64,000 bases of DNA from DASQPA01 sp963757335 (GCA_963757335.1 CAVWRJ010000008.1:620001-684000), one strand, 5' to 3'; shown: positions 24,961-34,305, numbered from the stretch's first letter. Numbers and translations are program-made. Notes: generated from the sequence alone by a model not told the origin.

Positions 24961-26352
24961 TTACCTCACCGGACGCCGATTGGAGAGGTGCTCCAACCGG
25001 CTGGTGAGAAACCGGATCAGCTCGAGCGCCTGATTCTCCTGATCGGCAACCTGCTGCAGCTGGATGAGGGAGGCGAGGGTCTCCCGACCGACCCTCAGGG
25101 CGCGGAAGATCGGCATCGTCTCGACCACTGTCTGCTTGAGATCCTCGACGGCGCCCAGCTTGACGTAGACCGCCGCCAGGTCGAGCGAGACCACCGCCAC
25201 CTCGTACGCGAGGCCGCGCTCCATGAAGCCCTTGCGGGCCCGGAGCAGCGCCGCTTCCGCCGCTCGTGGATGACCGAGCTCGCGGAGGAGCTGTCCTTCC
25301 TGCCAGGCGGCGCGCAGGAGGATCAGGACGTCCTTAAACTCCTTGTAGAGGTCTCTGGCCTTGAAGTAGAGGGCGAGCGCCTGCTCGGGCCGATCGAGAT
25401 CGATGTAGCAGTGGACGAGGTTGTGGCAGGCCGCGAGGAGCAGGTGAGGATCCTCTTCTCGGTCGATGAGCGGGATGGCGTGGTTGAGGATCTGAGCGGC
25501 GCTCTCGGCCTCACCGGCATAGAGCGACGCGATCGCCTTAGCCACCAGCGAGCTGGCGAGGAGATGTGCCTCTCCCAACTCGCGGTAGATCTGACCGGCC
25601 TTGTCGGCGAGCTCGATCGCTGCCTCGAAATGGCGGTGGAAGATCTGGAGCGAGGCCATCTGCTCGAGCAGCCGGGCCCGGAGCGGCGGATCGCCGCTGC
25701 CCGCCTCACAATGGCGGCGCGCCGTGACCAGAGCCTCCTCTGCTTCCTGGAGCCGAGCGGAAACCCGCAGGGAGTTGCCGTAGTGCCCCCAGGCGCGGGT
25801 CCGCAAGTCGGCCAGCCTGGGCTCGCTCCCCACCGCTGCCGCCGTGCAGGCGTCGGCGGCGATCTGAGCCAGGTGGGCGAGGTAGAGCATCCTCTCGGGA
25901 TCCTCGTACCGGGCGGCGTGGCTACGATCGATGAGCCACTTGACGAGCTGGGGTCTCGCGAATCGCTCCTCGTTCTGGATCCGGCGGGCCTGCTCCTGGA
26001 TCGAGAGCGGCACAAGCTCCGCGAGCAGTTCCTCGGGTGCATGATCGAGCGGCTGGTCTATCGCCAGGAACTCGCTCAAGGCGCGCTCGGTATGGAGGAA
26101 TGTCTGATCGTAGTTGTATCCACTCGTGTCGGTTGCCGCAGAGGTCCAGGCCTCTGGCTCGGTACTGGGCAGACGGAGCAGGCGCTCGAGGCGCGTGCCG
26201 TTCCAGCCCATCGTGCTTAACGTCTTTTGGCAGGTGGGGCAATCGGCCAAGAGATGACGTATGACGCTCGACTTTACCGCGGCATCCATCGGTCGGGAAC
26301 CGCTTCGCAGGAAAGCTTCGAGGTTTGCACGAACGGGATGATCAGTAAACAT
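24961..26352 (-). CDS. Zinc-finger/TPR protein, module copy 2
   Basis: 463 residues from the ATG at 26352, which has GGAGG six bases upstream and aligns with the start of copy 3 (MFTDHPV / MYQEHPV). RHLLADCPTC near residue 38 is the His-x4-Cys-x2-Cys motif. The rest is TPR-like (LADLRTRAWGHYGNSLRVSA, HLLLAACHNLVHCYIDLDRP, VAVVSLDLAAVYVKLGAVED). Compared with copy 3 the C-terminal 300 residues are nearly identical in stretches, indicating recent duplication. It follows the exported peptide gene 26437-26739 by 84 bases with hairpins between. Confidence 0.82.
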   Translation of the reverse strand: MFTDHPVRANLEAFLRSGSRPMDAAVKSSVIRHLLADCPTCQKTLSTMGWNGTRLERLLRLPSTEPEAWTSAATDTSGYNYDQTFLHTERALSEFLAIDQPLDHAPEELLAELVPLSIQEQARRIQNEERFARPQLVKWLIDRSHAARYEDPERMLYLAHLAQIAADACTAAAVGSEPRLADLRTRAWGHYGNSLRVSARLQEAEEALVTARRHCEAGSGDPPLRARLLEQMASLQIFHRHFEAAIELADKAGQIYRELGEAHLLASSLVAKAIASLYAGEAESAAQILNHAIPLIDREEDPHLLLAACHNLVHCYIDLDRPEQALALYFKARDLYKEFKDVLILLRAAWQEGQLLRELGHPRAAEAALLRARKGFMERGLAYEVAVVSLDLAAVYVKLGAVEDLKQTVVETMPIFRALRVGRETLASLIQLQQVADQENQALELIRFLTSRLEHLSNRRPVR

Positions 26353-26380
26353 ATTATCCTCCAGGAAGAGCAAAGAACAT

Positions 26381-26423
26381 CGCCCGCTTATCGGGCGGGA
26401 GGGGGCGGCCTCAGGCCGCCCCC
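26381..26423 (-). terminator. Double hairpin between peptide gene copy 2 and its TPR gene
   Basis: Two stems: gggggcggcc (26401-26410) with ggccgccccc (26414-26423) around a 3-base loop, and cgcccg (26381-26386) with cgggcg (26392-26397). They begin 14 bases after the peptide stop. No T-run, unlike the copy at 17.0 kb. Confidence 0.6.
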
Positions 26424-26436
26424 CAATACACCCACG

Positions 26437-26739
26437 TTATTGCTGGCAGCGATTGCCGCCCAACGGATCGATGCACGGTCCGGTGTTGGTCCGATAGCCA
26501 CCGCTTGGGGTGCCGGTGCCCGTGGTGGCGCTCGACAGATGATTCAGAGGCCGTCCGGTGGTGCTGCCAGGCAACAGGCTGGCCAACCAGGCGGTGGCGG
26601 CGCTCCACAGGTCATGGGTGCCGGTGACGGCCGTGTGCGAGCCGGCAAGGCTCCGGGCCTCGGCAGTCGGCAGCGTGGCGAAGTTGATGGCAAGCAGAAG
26701 GGCGGCGACGCAAACAAGGCGGGAATACGTACGGTTCAT
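26437..26739 (-). CDS. Small exported peptide of the peptide/TPR module, copy 2
   Basis: 100 residues. Signal peptide (VCVAALLLAINFATLP) with cleavage after AEA; then SLAGSHTAVTGTHDLWSAAT, a LASLLPG amphipathic stretch, a Thr/Gly/Ser-rich part and the C-terminus CIDPLGGNRC (two cysteines, possibly a disulfide loop). It is clearly homologous to the 28.5-kb copy and more distantly to the 16.7-kb copy. Strong ribosome site AAAGGAGAG. No known family recognised; likely periplasmic or extracellular. Confidence 0.75.
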   Translation of the reverse strand: MNRTYSRLVCVAALLLAINFATLPTAEARSLAGSHTAVTGTHDLWSAATAWLASLLPGSTTGRPLNHLSSATTGTGTPSGGYRTNTGPCIDPLGGNRCQQ

Positions 26740-26760
26740 GACAGACTCTCCTTTAGATGT

Positions 26761-26797
26761 GCGGGCTACTACGACCGCCCCCCGGCGGCAAACCCGC
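26761..26797 (-). promoter_or_regulatory. Structured 5' leader of peptide gene, copy 2
   Basis: Outer stem gcggg (26761-26765) / cccgc (26793-26797) encloses an inner hairpin ccgcc (26775-26779) / ggcgg (26784-26788) with loop cccc. It lies 22 bases before the start codon, just upstream of the ribosome site. The 28.9-kb copy has the same shape with compensating outer-stem changes. Confidence 0.65.
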
Positions 26798-27016
26798 GGT
26801 TTCAGAACTACAAGAAAAGTGACGCGGTACTCGTAGTAGAAGTGTGACGATCCTCCTTAACCGTGACATCGCTGTGACGTCTCTCTTGGGGCAGGGAATT
26901 GCCGCCGGTCAGAATGCCGGAGGAGAGGCCAGACGGATCGGGAGTGATGGACCGGAGCCTCGGGCGAGCGCCGAGTCAGTCGTTACAGAGCTGTAAGGAG
27001 AGGGAGGAAGGGCAGT

Positions 27017-27040
27017 GGGGGGAGAGAACATCCTCCCCCC
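27017..27040 (-). terminator. Hairpin downstream of TPR copy 3
   Basis: Eight-base-pair stem ggggggag (27017-27024) with ctcccccc (27033-27040), 14 bases past the stop of the copy-3 TPR gene on the minus strand. The rest of 26.8-27.05 kb shows no gene. Confidence 0.5.
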
Positions 27041-27053
27041 GCAAGAGAGCTCG

Positions 27054-28440
27054 CTAATCGATCTGCCGGTGCTTCGAGAGGTGCTCCAGGCGATGGGTCA
27101 GGTTTTGAATCAGCGCCAGGGCCTGGATTTCCTGATCCGCAACCTGCTGCAGCTGGATCAGCGAGGCGAGCGCTTCACGACCGACCCGGAGCGCGCGGAA
27201 GATCGGCATCGTTTCAGAGACCGTCTGCCTCACCTCTTCGATAGCGCCCAGCTTGACGTAGACAGCGGCCAAGTCTAACGACACCACGGCGACCTCGTAG
27301 GTGAGGCCCCGCTCCATGAAACCTCTCCGGGCGCGGAGCAGCGCCGCCTCGGCGGCGCGCGGGTGACCGAGCCCGCGGAGCAATTCGCCCTCCTGCCAGG
27401 CGGCGCGGAGGAGGATGAGTGAATCCTTGAACTCCTTGTACAGCTCCTTGACCTTGAAGTAGAGCTCCAGACCCTGCTCGGGGCGGTCCAGATCGATGTA
27501 ACAACGCACCAGGTTGTGGCAAGCGGCCAAGAGGAGATGAGGATCCTCCTCGTGATCGATCAGCGGGATCGCCTGATTGAGGAGCGGAGCCGCGCGCTCG
27601 GCCTCACCGGAGTAGAGGCACGCGATGGCTTTTTGCACCAGGGTGCTCGCCAATTGATGGGTATCTCCGAGCTCCCGGTAGATCCGCCCCGCCTGATCGG
27701 CCAGCTCGATGGCCTGTTCGAAGCGCCGCTGGAACATCTGGAGCGAGGAAGTCTGCTCGAGGAGGCGCGCGTGGAGTGGAGGATCCCCGGTACCGAGGGC
27801 GCGGTAGCGCTCGGCGGTCGTCATCGCCTCCTCCGCTTCCTGCAGCTTGCCGCCAACGCGCAGAGCGTTCGCCAACTGGCCCCAGGAGCGGGCGCGGAGA
27901 TCCGCCAGCCGGCGCTCGCTTCCCAGGGCGTCGGCCGAGCAGGCCTCCGCCAGAGTCTGTGCGAGCTGCGCCAGGTGGAGCATCCGATCCGCATCCTCAT
28001 AGCGAGCGGCGAAGCTGTGATCGACGAGCCAGCGGACGAGCTGCGGATTGGCGAAGCGCGTTTCCTTTTCAGCTCGCCGGCGCTGCTCGTTCTCCGGGAA
28101 AGCCTGGAGCTCGGAGAGCAGATCCTCTGAGCGGCTGCTCCAAGGGGCGATCGGCGGCGAGAAACTCGCCGAGCATGCGATCGCTGTTCGAAAAAGTCAG
28201 ATCGTAGTTGTAAGTTTGAATTTCAAGCGCCGGGGAAGCCGACTCGTCGGCGGTCGGCAGACTCAAGAGCCGTTCGAGCCGACTGTCGCTCCAGCCCATT
28301 TCATGCAGGCGTTCGCGGCAGGTCGTGCACTCGGCCAGCAGATGTCTTACGAGAAAAGCTTTCTGGGCAGAATCAGCGGAGCGGGAGGCGTCTTTCAAAA
28401 AACGCTCTAAATCCTCGGCGACAGGGTGTTCCTGATACAT
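27054..28440 (-). pseudogene. Zinc-finger/TPR protein, module copy 3, frameshifted
   Basis: The N-terminal part (start at ATG 28440, six bases after GGAGGG; RHLLAECTTC zinc motif) and the C-terminal TPR part lie in different frames. Alignment with copy 2 puts the break near 28126-28130: DRPLEQPL continues as EDLLSEL if one extra base is removed, giving exactly the same spacing as copy 2 (DQPLDHAPEELLAEL). As written, the first frame stops at 28069. With the base removed the protein would be about 461 residues and intact. It is either a recent inactivation or a sequence error. It is preceded by its exported peptide gene. Confidence 0.8.
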
Positions 28441-28494
28441 CGGCATCCCTCCATGCTGAAATCATTACAACCTCCGGACCCGTCTGGGTGCGGA

Positions 28495-28526
28495 AGGAGG
28501 AGGCGACTTGCAGATCGCCTCCTCCT
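28495..28526 (-). terminator. Hairpin between peptide gene copy 3 and its TPR gene
   Basis: Perfect 12-bp stem aggaggaggcga (28495-28506) / tcgcctcctcct (28515-28526) with an 8-base loop, starting 13 bases after the peptide stop. No T-run. Confidence 0.65.
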
Positions 28527-28538
28527 ATTTCAACCTCG

Positions 28539-28850
28539 TCAGTTCGTCGGCGAACAGTGCGAAACGCCCATCGGATCGATACACGACCCGGTGTTCGGCC
28601 GCGAATGCCCGCCCGTGGTCGTGCCGCCGACGGGGGCAGTGGTGGCGTTCGCCGCGGGGTGCAGGCCGGCGTGACTGCCCGGCAGCAGGCCGGTAAGCCA
28701 GGTGATCGAGGCGCTCCACAAGTCAGTAGTGTGATTGGCGGTCGCATGCGAGCCGGCGAGGGTTCGGGCTTCGGCGGATGGGAACGTGGCGACGTTCATG
28801 GCAAGCACGACGGCGGCGACGGCAATCAGGCGGAAATTTTTACGGTTCAT
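28539..28850 (-). CDS. Small exported peptide of the peptide/TPR module, copy 3
   Basis: 103 residues from the ATG at 28850 (GGAGGAGAG upstream). Signal peptide (LIAVAAVVLAMNVATFP) with cleavage after AEA; then TLAGSHATANHTTDLWSASI, TWLTGLLPG, a Gly/Thr-rich spacer and C-terminal SCIDPMGVSHC. About half the residues match copy 2, with the W/LLPG stretch and the CIDP motif best conserved. Function unknown. Confidence 0.75.
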   Translation of the reverse strand: MNRKNFRLIAVAAVVLAMNVATFPSAEARTLAGSHATANHTTDLWSASITWLTGLLPGSHAGLHPAANATTAPVGGTTTGGHSRPNTGSCIDPMGVSHCSPTN

Positions 28851-28870
28851 GGCAGACTCTCCTCCAGTGT

Positions 28871-28905
28871 GCAGGCTTGACCGCCCCCCGGCGGCATATA
28901 CCTGC
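28871..28905 (-). promoter_or_regulatory. Structured 5' leader of peptide gene, copy 3
   Basis: Outer stem gcagg (28871-28875) / cctgc (28901-28905) around inner hairpin ccgcc (28881-28885) / ggcgg (28890-28894), loop cccc. Compared with copy 2 the outer stem differs by one pair on both sides (G-C in copy 2, A-T here), a compensating change. Confidence 0.65.
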
Positions 28906-29029
28906 GGGGTTGACGACTTCAACAGATTGGACACGATCTTCTATAGCAGAAGTGTACCACCGACCCCTCCACCGTGACAGGGAAGTGACTCCGGAAACGA
29001 AAAAGATTCGCTGGGGTGACTCTCCATAG

Positions 29030-30184
29030 CTATAGATCGATATCAGGCTTCGTGACGACCTCGGCTCCGCCGTGCCCGGCGCGCTGCTGACGGAAGGTGG
29101 CGCGGGGATCGCGGGCCGAGGCCTTGCCGGCGTGGAAGATGGCGAAGCGGAGCGCGATGGCGCCAGCGGTGCCGAGGAGCCCCGTGGCGACTTTGGCCGC
29201 CGTTCCGAGCGCCCGGCCTCGTCGGGCCCGCCGGGGTAGAAGCGAGCCGAGGAGGCTCGCGGCGGTCGCCAGCTTGGCGGCGGTCCAGAGGCCCCCGCCG
29301 AGACCCTCCCGGAGCGGCGCCCCCACTTTTCCCGCCGACTCGGCCTCGCGCTCGACCGCGGCCATGGCGGCGAGCTCAGAGACCTTCCCCACGATCCCGA
29401 AGTTGCGGACGACCGTCGCCGCCCGGGGCGGGAGGGGGAGGAGGTCGAGGAGCGCGGTCGCCCCCGAGGCGCCGGAGGAGAGAAAGAGCGCCGGCAGGCT
29501 TCGCCTCGTTCCCTGCCAGAGCGGCACGGCGGTGTTGGCGAGGAGCACCGCGGTGTAGCCGGCGAGAGGCAGGCCGAGGAGGGCCCCGGCGTAGCCGGCG
29601 ACGTTCCCCAGCCGGCCGAGGAGGCCGCGCCGGGTGGCGAGGAGCGCCGAGCCGGCGGTGACCGAAGCCGTCGCCGCGAGTACCCAGGAGCCGACGCTCA
29701 TCGGCGAGGTCGGCCGGAAGACCCGGAGCATGTGGAGGAAGCGCTCCGGGCGACCGAGGTCGGTGACGAGGAGCCCCGAGCCGACGGCGCAGCCGACCGT
29801 CGCCACCCAGCGGCCGCGCTCGACGAGCGGGCGGAGCTCTTCCCCGCCGAGAGCCTGGGCGGCCCCGGCGAGCACGGCCGAGGCCCCCGCCGTACCCCCG
29901 ACGTAGAAGTAGAGGGGGACTGCCCAGATCCAGACCGGCTCCTTGAGCATCGGCCGGCCGTAGTAGGTGGGGCCCTCGGGGTCCGCTGGGCCCGCGGTGG
30001 GCAGATCGCGCCAGACCTCCGGGAGCGAGGGGTAGGCCTCCTCCTCGGTCGCGATCCGCTGCTCCGACCCCTCCCCGGAGAGGAGGCCGAGAGCGGGATC
30101 GATGAACCGGCCCTGCCCCGAACGGGGCCCGGCCTCATGGTCCTTGCCGTCGAGCCCGCCGAGCCCCTGCCGCCCGTGCTTCAT
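29030..30184 (-). CDS. NrfD/PsrC-type membrane subunit of formate dehydrogenase
   Basis: 384 residues with about eight hydrophobic segments (for example LYFYVGGTAGASAVLAGAA, YAGALLGLPLAGYTAVLLAN). GRPERFLHMLRVFRPTSPMS is the conserved loop of the NrfD/PsrC family, quinone-reactive membrane anchors that carry no heme. It overlaps the Fe-S subunit gene by 4 bases (ATGA), and so replaces the usual FdnI cytochrome b subunit. It probably passes electrons between the formate dehydrogenase and the menaquinone pool. Confidence 0.87.
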   Translation of the reverse strand: MKHGRQGLGGLDGKDHEAGPRSGQGRFIDPALGLLSGEGSEQRIATEEEAYPSLPEVWRDLPTAGPADPEGPTYYGRPMLKEPVWIWAVPLYFYVGGTAGASAVLAGAAQALGGEELRPLVERGRWVATVGCAVGSGLLVTDLGRPERFLHMLRVFRPTSPMSVGSWVLAATASVTAGSALLATRRGLLGRLGNVAGYAGALLGLPLAGYTAVLLANTAVPLWQGTRRSLPALFLSSGASGATALLDLLPLPPRAATVVRNFGIVGKVSELAAMAAVEREAESAGKVGAPLREGLGGGLWTAAKLATAASLLGSLLPRRARRGRALGTAAKVATGLLGTAGAIALRFAIFHAGKASARDPRATFRQQRAGHGGAEVVTKPDIDL

Positions 30185-30981
30185 GCCTCCACTCCCCGTC
30201 CCGCGGAGAGGACGGCCCCGAGCGCCGCCGCGGCGAGCCCGAGGGCGGCGACCGCCATGGCTCCCCAGGCCTGGCCGGCCTTGGCCGTCGGCACCACCGG
30301 GTCGGGCGGCAGGTTGTAGACCTCCGGCTGGTCGAGGAGGAGAAAGAAGGCGTGGAGCCCTCCGGTCCCCGGCTGACTTGCGGCGTCGGCGCCATAGAGG
30401 TAGGCGTCGGTCATCCCGTGGCGGTGGAGGCGCTCCAGCCGGTCCGTCGCCTTGACCTTGAGCTCGTCCAAGTCGCCGAAGAGGATCGAGTCGGTGGGGC
30501 AGGCCTTGGCGCAGGCCGGCGTCATGTCCCCCTTCAGGCGGTCGTAGCAGAGGGTGCACTTCCAGGCCCGCCCGTCGTCCTCCCGGCGGTCGATCACCCC
30601 GAACGGGCAGGCGGCCACGCAGTAGCCGCAGCCGTTGCAGATGTCGGGCTGGATGTAGACCGAGTCGAACTCGGTACGGAGGATGGCCCCCGTCGGGCAG
30701 GCTTCGAGGCAGCCGGCCCGCTGGCAGTGCTTGCAGACATCCGACATCAGGAGCCAGGAGAAGTTGCCGAGCCCGGTTTCTTGACCGGTCAAGGGGACCG
30801 GCCGCTCGACGAAGGAGACGTGCCGCCAGGTCGAGGCGCCGAGGGCGCCGGTGTTGTCGTACGACATGCCGGTGAAGAAGAGGCCGTCGTCCGGCAGCTG
30901 GTTCCATTCTTTGCACGCCACCTCGCAGGCCTTGCAGCCGATGCAGAGGGTGGTGTCGGTGAAGAACCCCACGGTGCCCAT
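30181..30981 (-). CDS. Formate dehydrogenase iron-sulfur subunit
   Basis: 266 residues. Four cysteine clusters for four [4Fe-4S] centres: CIGCKACEVAC, CKHCQRAGCLEAC, CNGCGYCVAAC and CTLCYDRLKG ... CAKACP, in the order of FdnH/FdoH/HybA-type electron-transfer subunits. A C-terminal hydrophobic segment (AMAVAALGLAAAALGAVL) provides a membrane anchor as in FdnH. The start codon directly follows the stop of the catalytic subunit (one base apart). Confidence 0.92.
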   Translation of the reverse strand: MGTVGFFTDTTLCIGCKACEVACKEWNQLPDDGLFFTGMSYDNTGALGASTWRHVSFVERPVPLTGQETGLGNFSWLLMSDVCKHCQRAGCLEACPTGAILRTEFDSVYIQPDICNGCGYCVAACPFGVIDRREDDGRAWKCTLCYDRLKGDMTPACAKACPTDSILFGDLDELKVKATDRLERLHRHGMTDAYLYGADAASQPGTGGLHAFFLLLDQPEVYNLPPDPVVPTAKAGQAWGAMAVAALGLAAAALGAVLSAGRGVEA

Positions 30982-33900
30982 TCAGGCCTCCTCGTTCTGT
31001 TGCGTCCGCGACTCGGAGAGGCCGTGCCGTCCCACCGGCTTTGCCGCCACCTGCGGCAGGTCGCGGGCCTCGCCGCCGATCCCGATCTCGGCGAGAGCGC
31101 CGCTCGTCACCACCCGCCGCTCGCGGCTCCGCCGGCCGGGCTCCAAGTTTCCGGAGAGCGCTTTCGACTCCTGGATCGAGACGTTGGGGTCGGCCACGAA
31201 GGAGATCAGCTCGTTGGCGGCGTCCCCCGTCACCCGCCCCTTCGCTCCCCAGTGGTAGGGGAGGCCGATCTGGTGGATCGTCCGACCCTTCATCCGGAGC
31301 GGCGGGATGCGCTCGGTCACCAGGACCCGGGCCTCGATCTCGCCCCGCGCGGTGCGGATCGTCGCCCAGCCGCCGTTGGCGATCCCCTTCTCGCGGGCCA
31401 GCTCGGGCGAGATCTCGCAGAACATCTCGGGCTGGAGCTCGGAGAGCCAGGAGAGCCAGCGCGACATGCCGCCAGCGGTGTGGTGCTCGGTCAGCCGGTA
31501 GGTGGTGATCAGGTAGGGGAAGCGCGGATCGCCCCACGGCCGGTGATAGGGGTTGTCCTTGCGTTTCCACTCCATCCGGCCGGGGTTGCACTGCTGGCCG
31601 TAGAGGGGGTTCTCGATTACCCCCTCCTGCGGCTCGTAGTGGGTGGGGAGCGGCCCGTCGGCGAGGCCGTTGGGAGCGTAGATCCAGCCCCGGCCGTCCC
31701 CCTGCATGACGAAGGGATCGGTGCCGCGGAGGGTGTCCTTCCCCTGGGCGCCCGGGGGCGGCACGTAGGAGGGGGGCCGGTCGACGATGAAGTCGGGGAC
31801 GTCCTCGCCCGTCCAGCGCTTCTTCTCCTCGTCCCACCAGACGTAGCGCTTGCGCTCCGACCAGGGCCGCCCCTCGGGGTCGGCCGAGGCCCGGTTGTAG
31901 AGCATCCGCCGGTTGGCCGGCCAGGCCCAACCCCACTCCGGGGCCACCCAGGACTGCTCCCGGCCCGGTCTGCGCCGCGCCGTCTGGTTGACCCCGTCGT
32001 CGTAGCTCCCCGAGTAGATCCAGCAGCCGCAGGCGGTCGAGCCGTCGTCCTTCAGATCGGTGAACATCTTGACCGGCTTCCCGCCCATCACCACATAGCC
32101 GTTGATCTCGGCGAGCACCGCCTCGGCGACCGGGTCCTCCTCCGGCCCCTCGGTGGGGTAGTGCCAGGTGAGGTCCAGGAGCGCCCGGTCCTTGGGGTCG
32201 GTCGAGCCCTTGTAGAGCTCTTTCAGGAGCTTTCCCAGGTGGAAGAAGAAGTGCAGCTCGCTCCGGCAGTCGCCGGGCGGTTCGACCGCCTTGCGGTGCC
32301 ATTGGAGGAGACGCTGGGTGTTGGTGAACGAGCCGTCTTTTTCGGTATGGGCGGCGCAGGGGAAGAAGAAGACCTCGGTCTTGATCTCCTCCGGGCGGAT
32401 CTCGCCGCGGCTGATCTCGGGGGCCTCGCGCCAGAACTCGGCGCTCTCGGTGGGGGCGAAGTCGCGGACGACGAGCCAGTCGAGCTCGCGCATCCCCTTC
32501 CTATGGAGGGCGCCGTGCATCGAGCCCACGGTGGGGTTCTCGCCGAGGAGGAAGTAGCCCTTGACCCCTCCATCGGCCATCGCCGCGACCGTCGTCATGT
32601 GCGAGTGGTCGCCGGAGATGCGAGGGAGATGGTCGAAGCACCAGCCGTTCTCCGCCGTCGCCGCCTCGCCGTACCAGGCTTTGAGGAGCGAGACGATGTA
32701 CTTCGGAAACTCCCCCCACCAGCCCGAGTCGGCGCGGTTGTTCTTGACGTAGTCCTCGAAGGTGTGGTCGTGGCCCGCCTTGGGCATGCCGAGATAGCCG
32801 GGCAGAAGGTCGTAGAGGGTGGGGATGTCGGTCGAGCCCTGGATCGAGGCGTGACCGCGGAGCGCCATGATCCCGCCTCCCGGCCGGCCCATGTTGCCGA
32901 GGAGGAGCTGGAGGATGGAGGCGGTCCGGATGTACTGGACTCCGGTCGAGTGCTGGGTCCAGCCCACGGCGTAGCAGAAGGCCGAGGTGCGCTCCCGGCC
33001 GGAGTTGGTACAGAGGGCCTCGGCGACCCGGAGGAAGAGATGCCGGGGGATGCCGCAGACCTCCTCCACCATTTCTTCCGTGTAGCGCGAGAAGTGGCGC
33101 TTCAGGATCTGGAAGACGCAGTGCGGGTCCGACAGCGTCTCGTCATAGTGGACGGCGCGGGTCTGGGTGCCGCGCTCGGAGTAGGATTCGCCGGTGAAGT
33201 GCTCGCGCTTGCCTGCCGCGGCTCCCACGTCGGTCCCCTCGTACTGCCAGGTCGCCGGGTCGTACTGGCCCTTCTCCGCGTCCCAGCCGGAGAAGAGGCC
33301 GTCCAAGTCCTCGGTATCCTGGAACTCCTTGCAGACGATCGCCGCGGCGTTGGTGTAGTGGACGACGTACTCTCTGAAGTAGCGCTCGTTTTCGAGGACG
33401 TAGCGGATGATCCCGCCCAGGAAGGCGATGTCCGAGCCGGCCCTTATCGGCACGTGGAGGTCGGCCACCGCGCTCGTCCGGGTGAAGCGCGGGTCGACGT
33501 GGATGATCGTCGCCCCCCGGTTCTTCGCCTCCATGACGAAGCGGAAGCCCACCGGGTGGCACTCGGCCATGTTCGAGCCCTGGATGACGATGCAGTCCGA
33601 GTTCGCGAGGTCCTCCTGGAACGTCGTCGCTCCGCCCCTACCGAAAGAGGTCCCCAAACTGGGGACCGTGGAGCTGTGTCATATCCGGGCCTGGTTCTCG
33701 ATCTGGACGACCCCCAGACCGGAGAACAGCTTCTTGATGAGGTAGTTCTCCTCGTTGTCCAGGGTGGCGCCGCCGAGGCTTGCGATGCCCAAGGTGCGTT
33801 TGAGCGCGTTGCCGTCCTTGTCCTTCTCCTCCCAGGTGGCGTCCCGGGTCCGCTTCACCCGGTCGGCCACCATGGCCATCGCTCGGGAGAGGGGGATGGG

Positions 33901-34257
33901 CTCCCACTCCGTGCCGTTCGGACGGCGATAGAGGACCTGTTTTTCCCGGTGCGAGCCGGTGACGAGCTGGAAGGTGGCCGCCCCCTTCGGGCAGAGGTGG
34001 CCGGCCGAGATGGGGGAGTCGGGGTCCCCCTCGATGTCGGTGATCCGGTTGTCCTCGACGTAGACCCGCTGGCCGCAGCCCACGGCGCAGTAGGGGCAGA
34101 TCGAGGGGACGACCCGGTCGGCCCGCTCCGTCCGCGGCCGGAGCGCTGCCGTCCGCGGCGAGGCGACGGTGCTGCCGAGCGCCAGGGGATCGCGCCGCCG
34201 TACCTGGCGGAGGACAGGCCAATCGTTTAAGGAAGCGAAGATCTTCGAGAAGCCCAT
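30982..34257 (-). CDS. Formate dehydrogenase catalytic subunit, selenocysteine-containing (UGA at 33681-33679 read as Sec193)
   Basis: 1091 residues when the in-frame TGA at 33681-33679 is read as selenocysteine. N-terminal [4Fe-4S] site: C54, C57, C61, C89 (ICPYCAVGC ... LCPKG). The TGA falls exactly where FdnG/FdoG have Sec (NQARI-U-HSSTVPSLG), and family sequence continues without a break (GRGGATTFQ, SNMAECHPVGF). A SECIS hairpin follows the TGA. Molybdopterin-domain motifs continue to the C-terminal MoCo domain. No twin-arginine signal is seen at the start (ATG 34257, GGAGGG upstream), so a cytoplasm-facing enzyme is likely. Split annotation (30982-33657 plus an upstream piece) would be wrong. 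Oxidises formate to CO2, or the reverse. Confidence 0.93.
33649..33667 (-). promoter_or_regulatory. SECIS element of the formate dehydrogenase gene
   Basis: On the coding strand, 11 bases after the UGA, a perfect 7-bp stem GGUCCCC / GGGGACC closes the loop AGUUU. The UGA-to-loop distance is 18 bases and G is the second loop base, as expected for bacterial SECIS read by SelB. Confidence 0.88.
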
Positions 34258-34305
34258 GAAACCACCCTCCCGGGCGAAAATGGCGTGCAGGATGCGCGCC
34301 ACGTC

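Noticed and set aside
30352..34230. Very long plus-strand reading frame of about 1290 codons
   Set aside because: It lies opposite the formate dehydrogenase operon, whose family motifs are unambiguous; long antisense frames are expected at this GC content.
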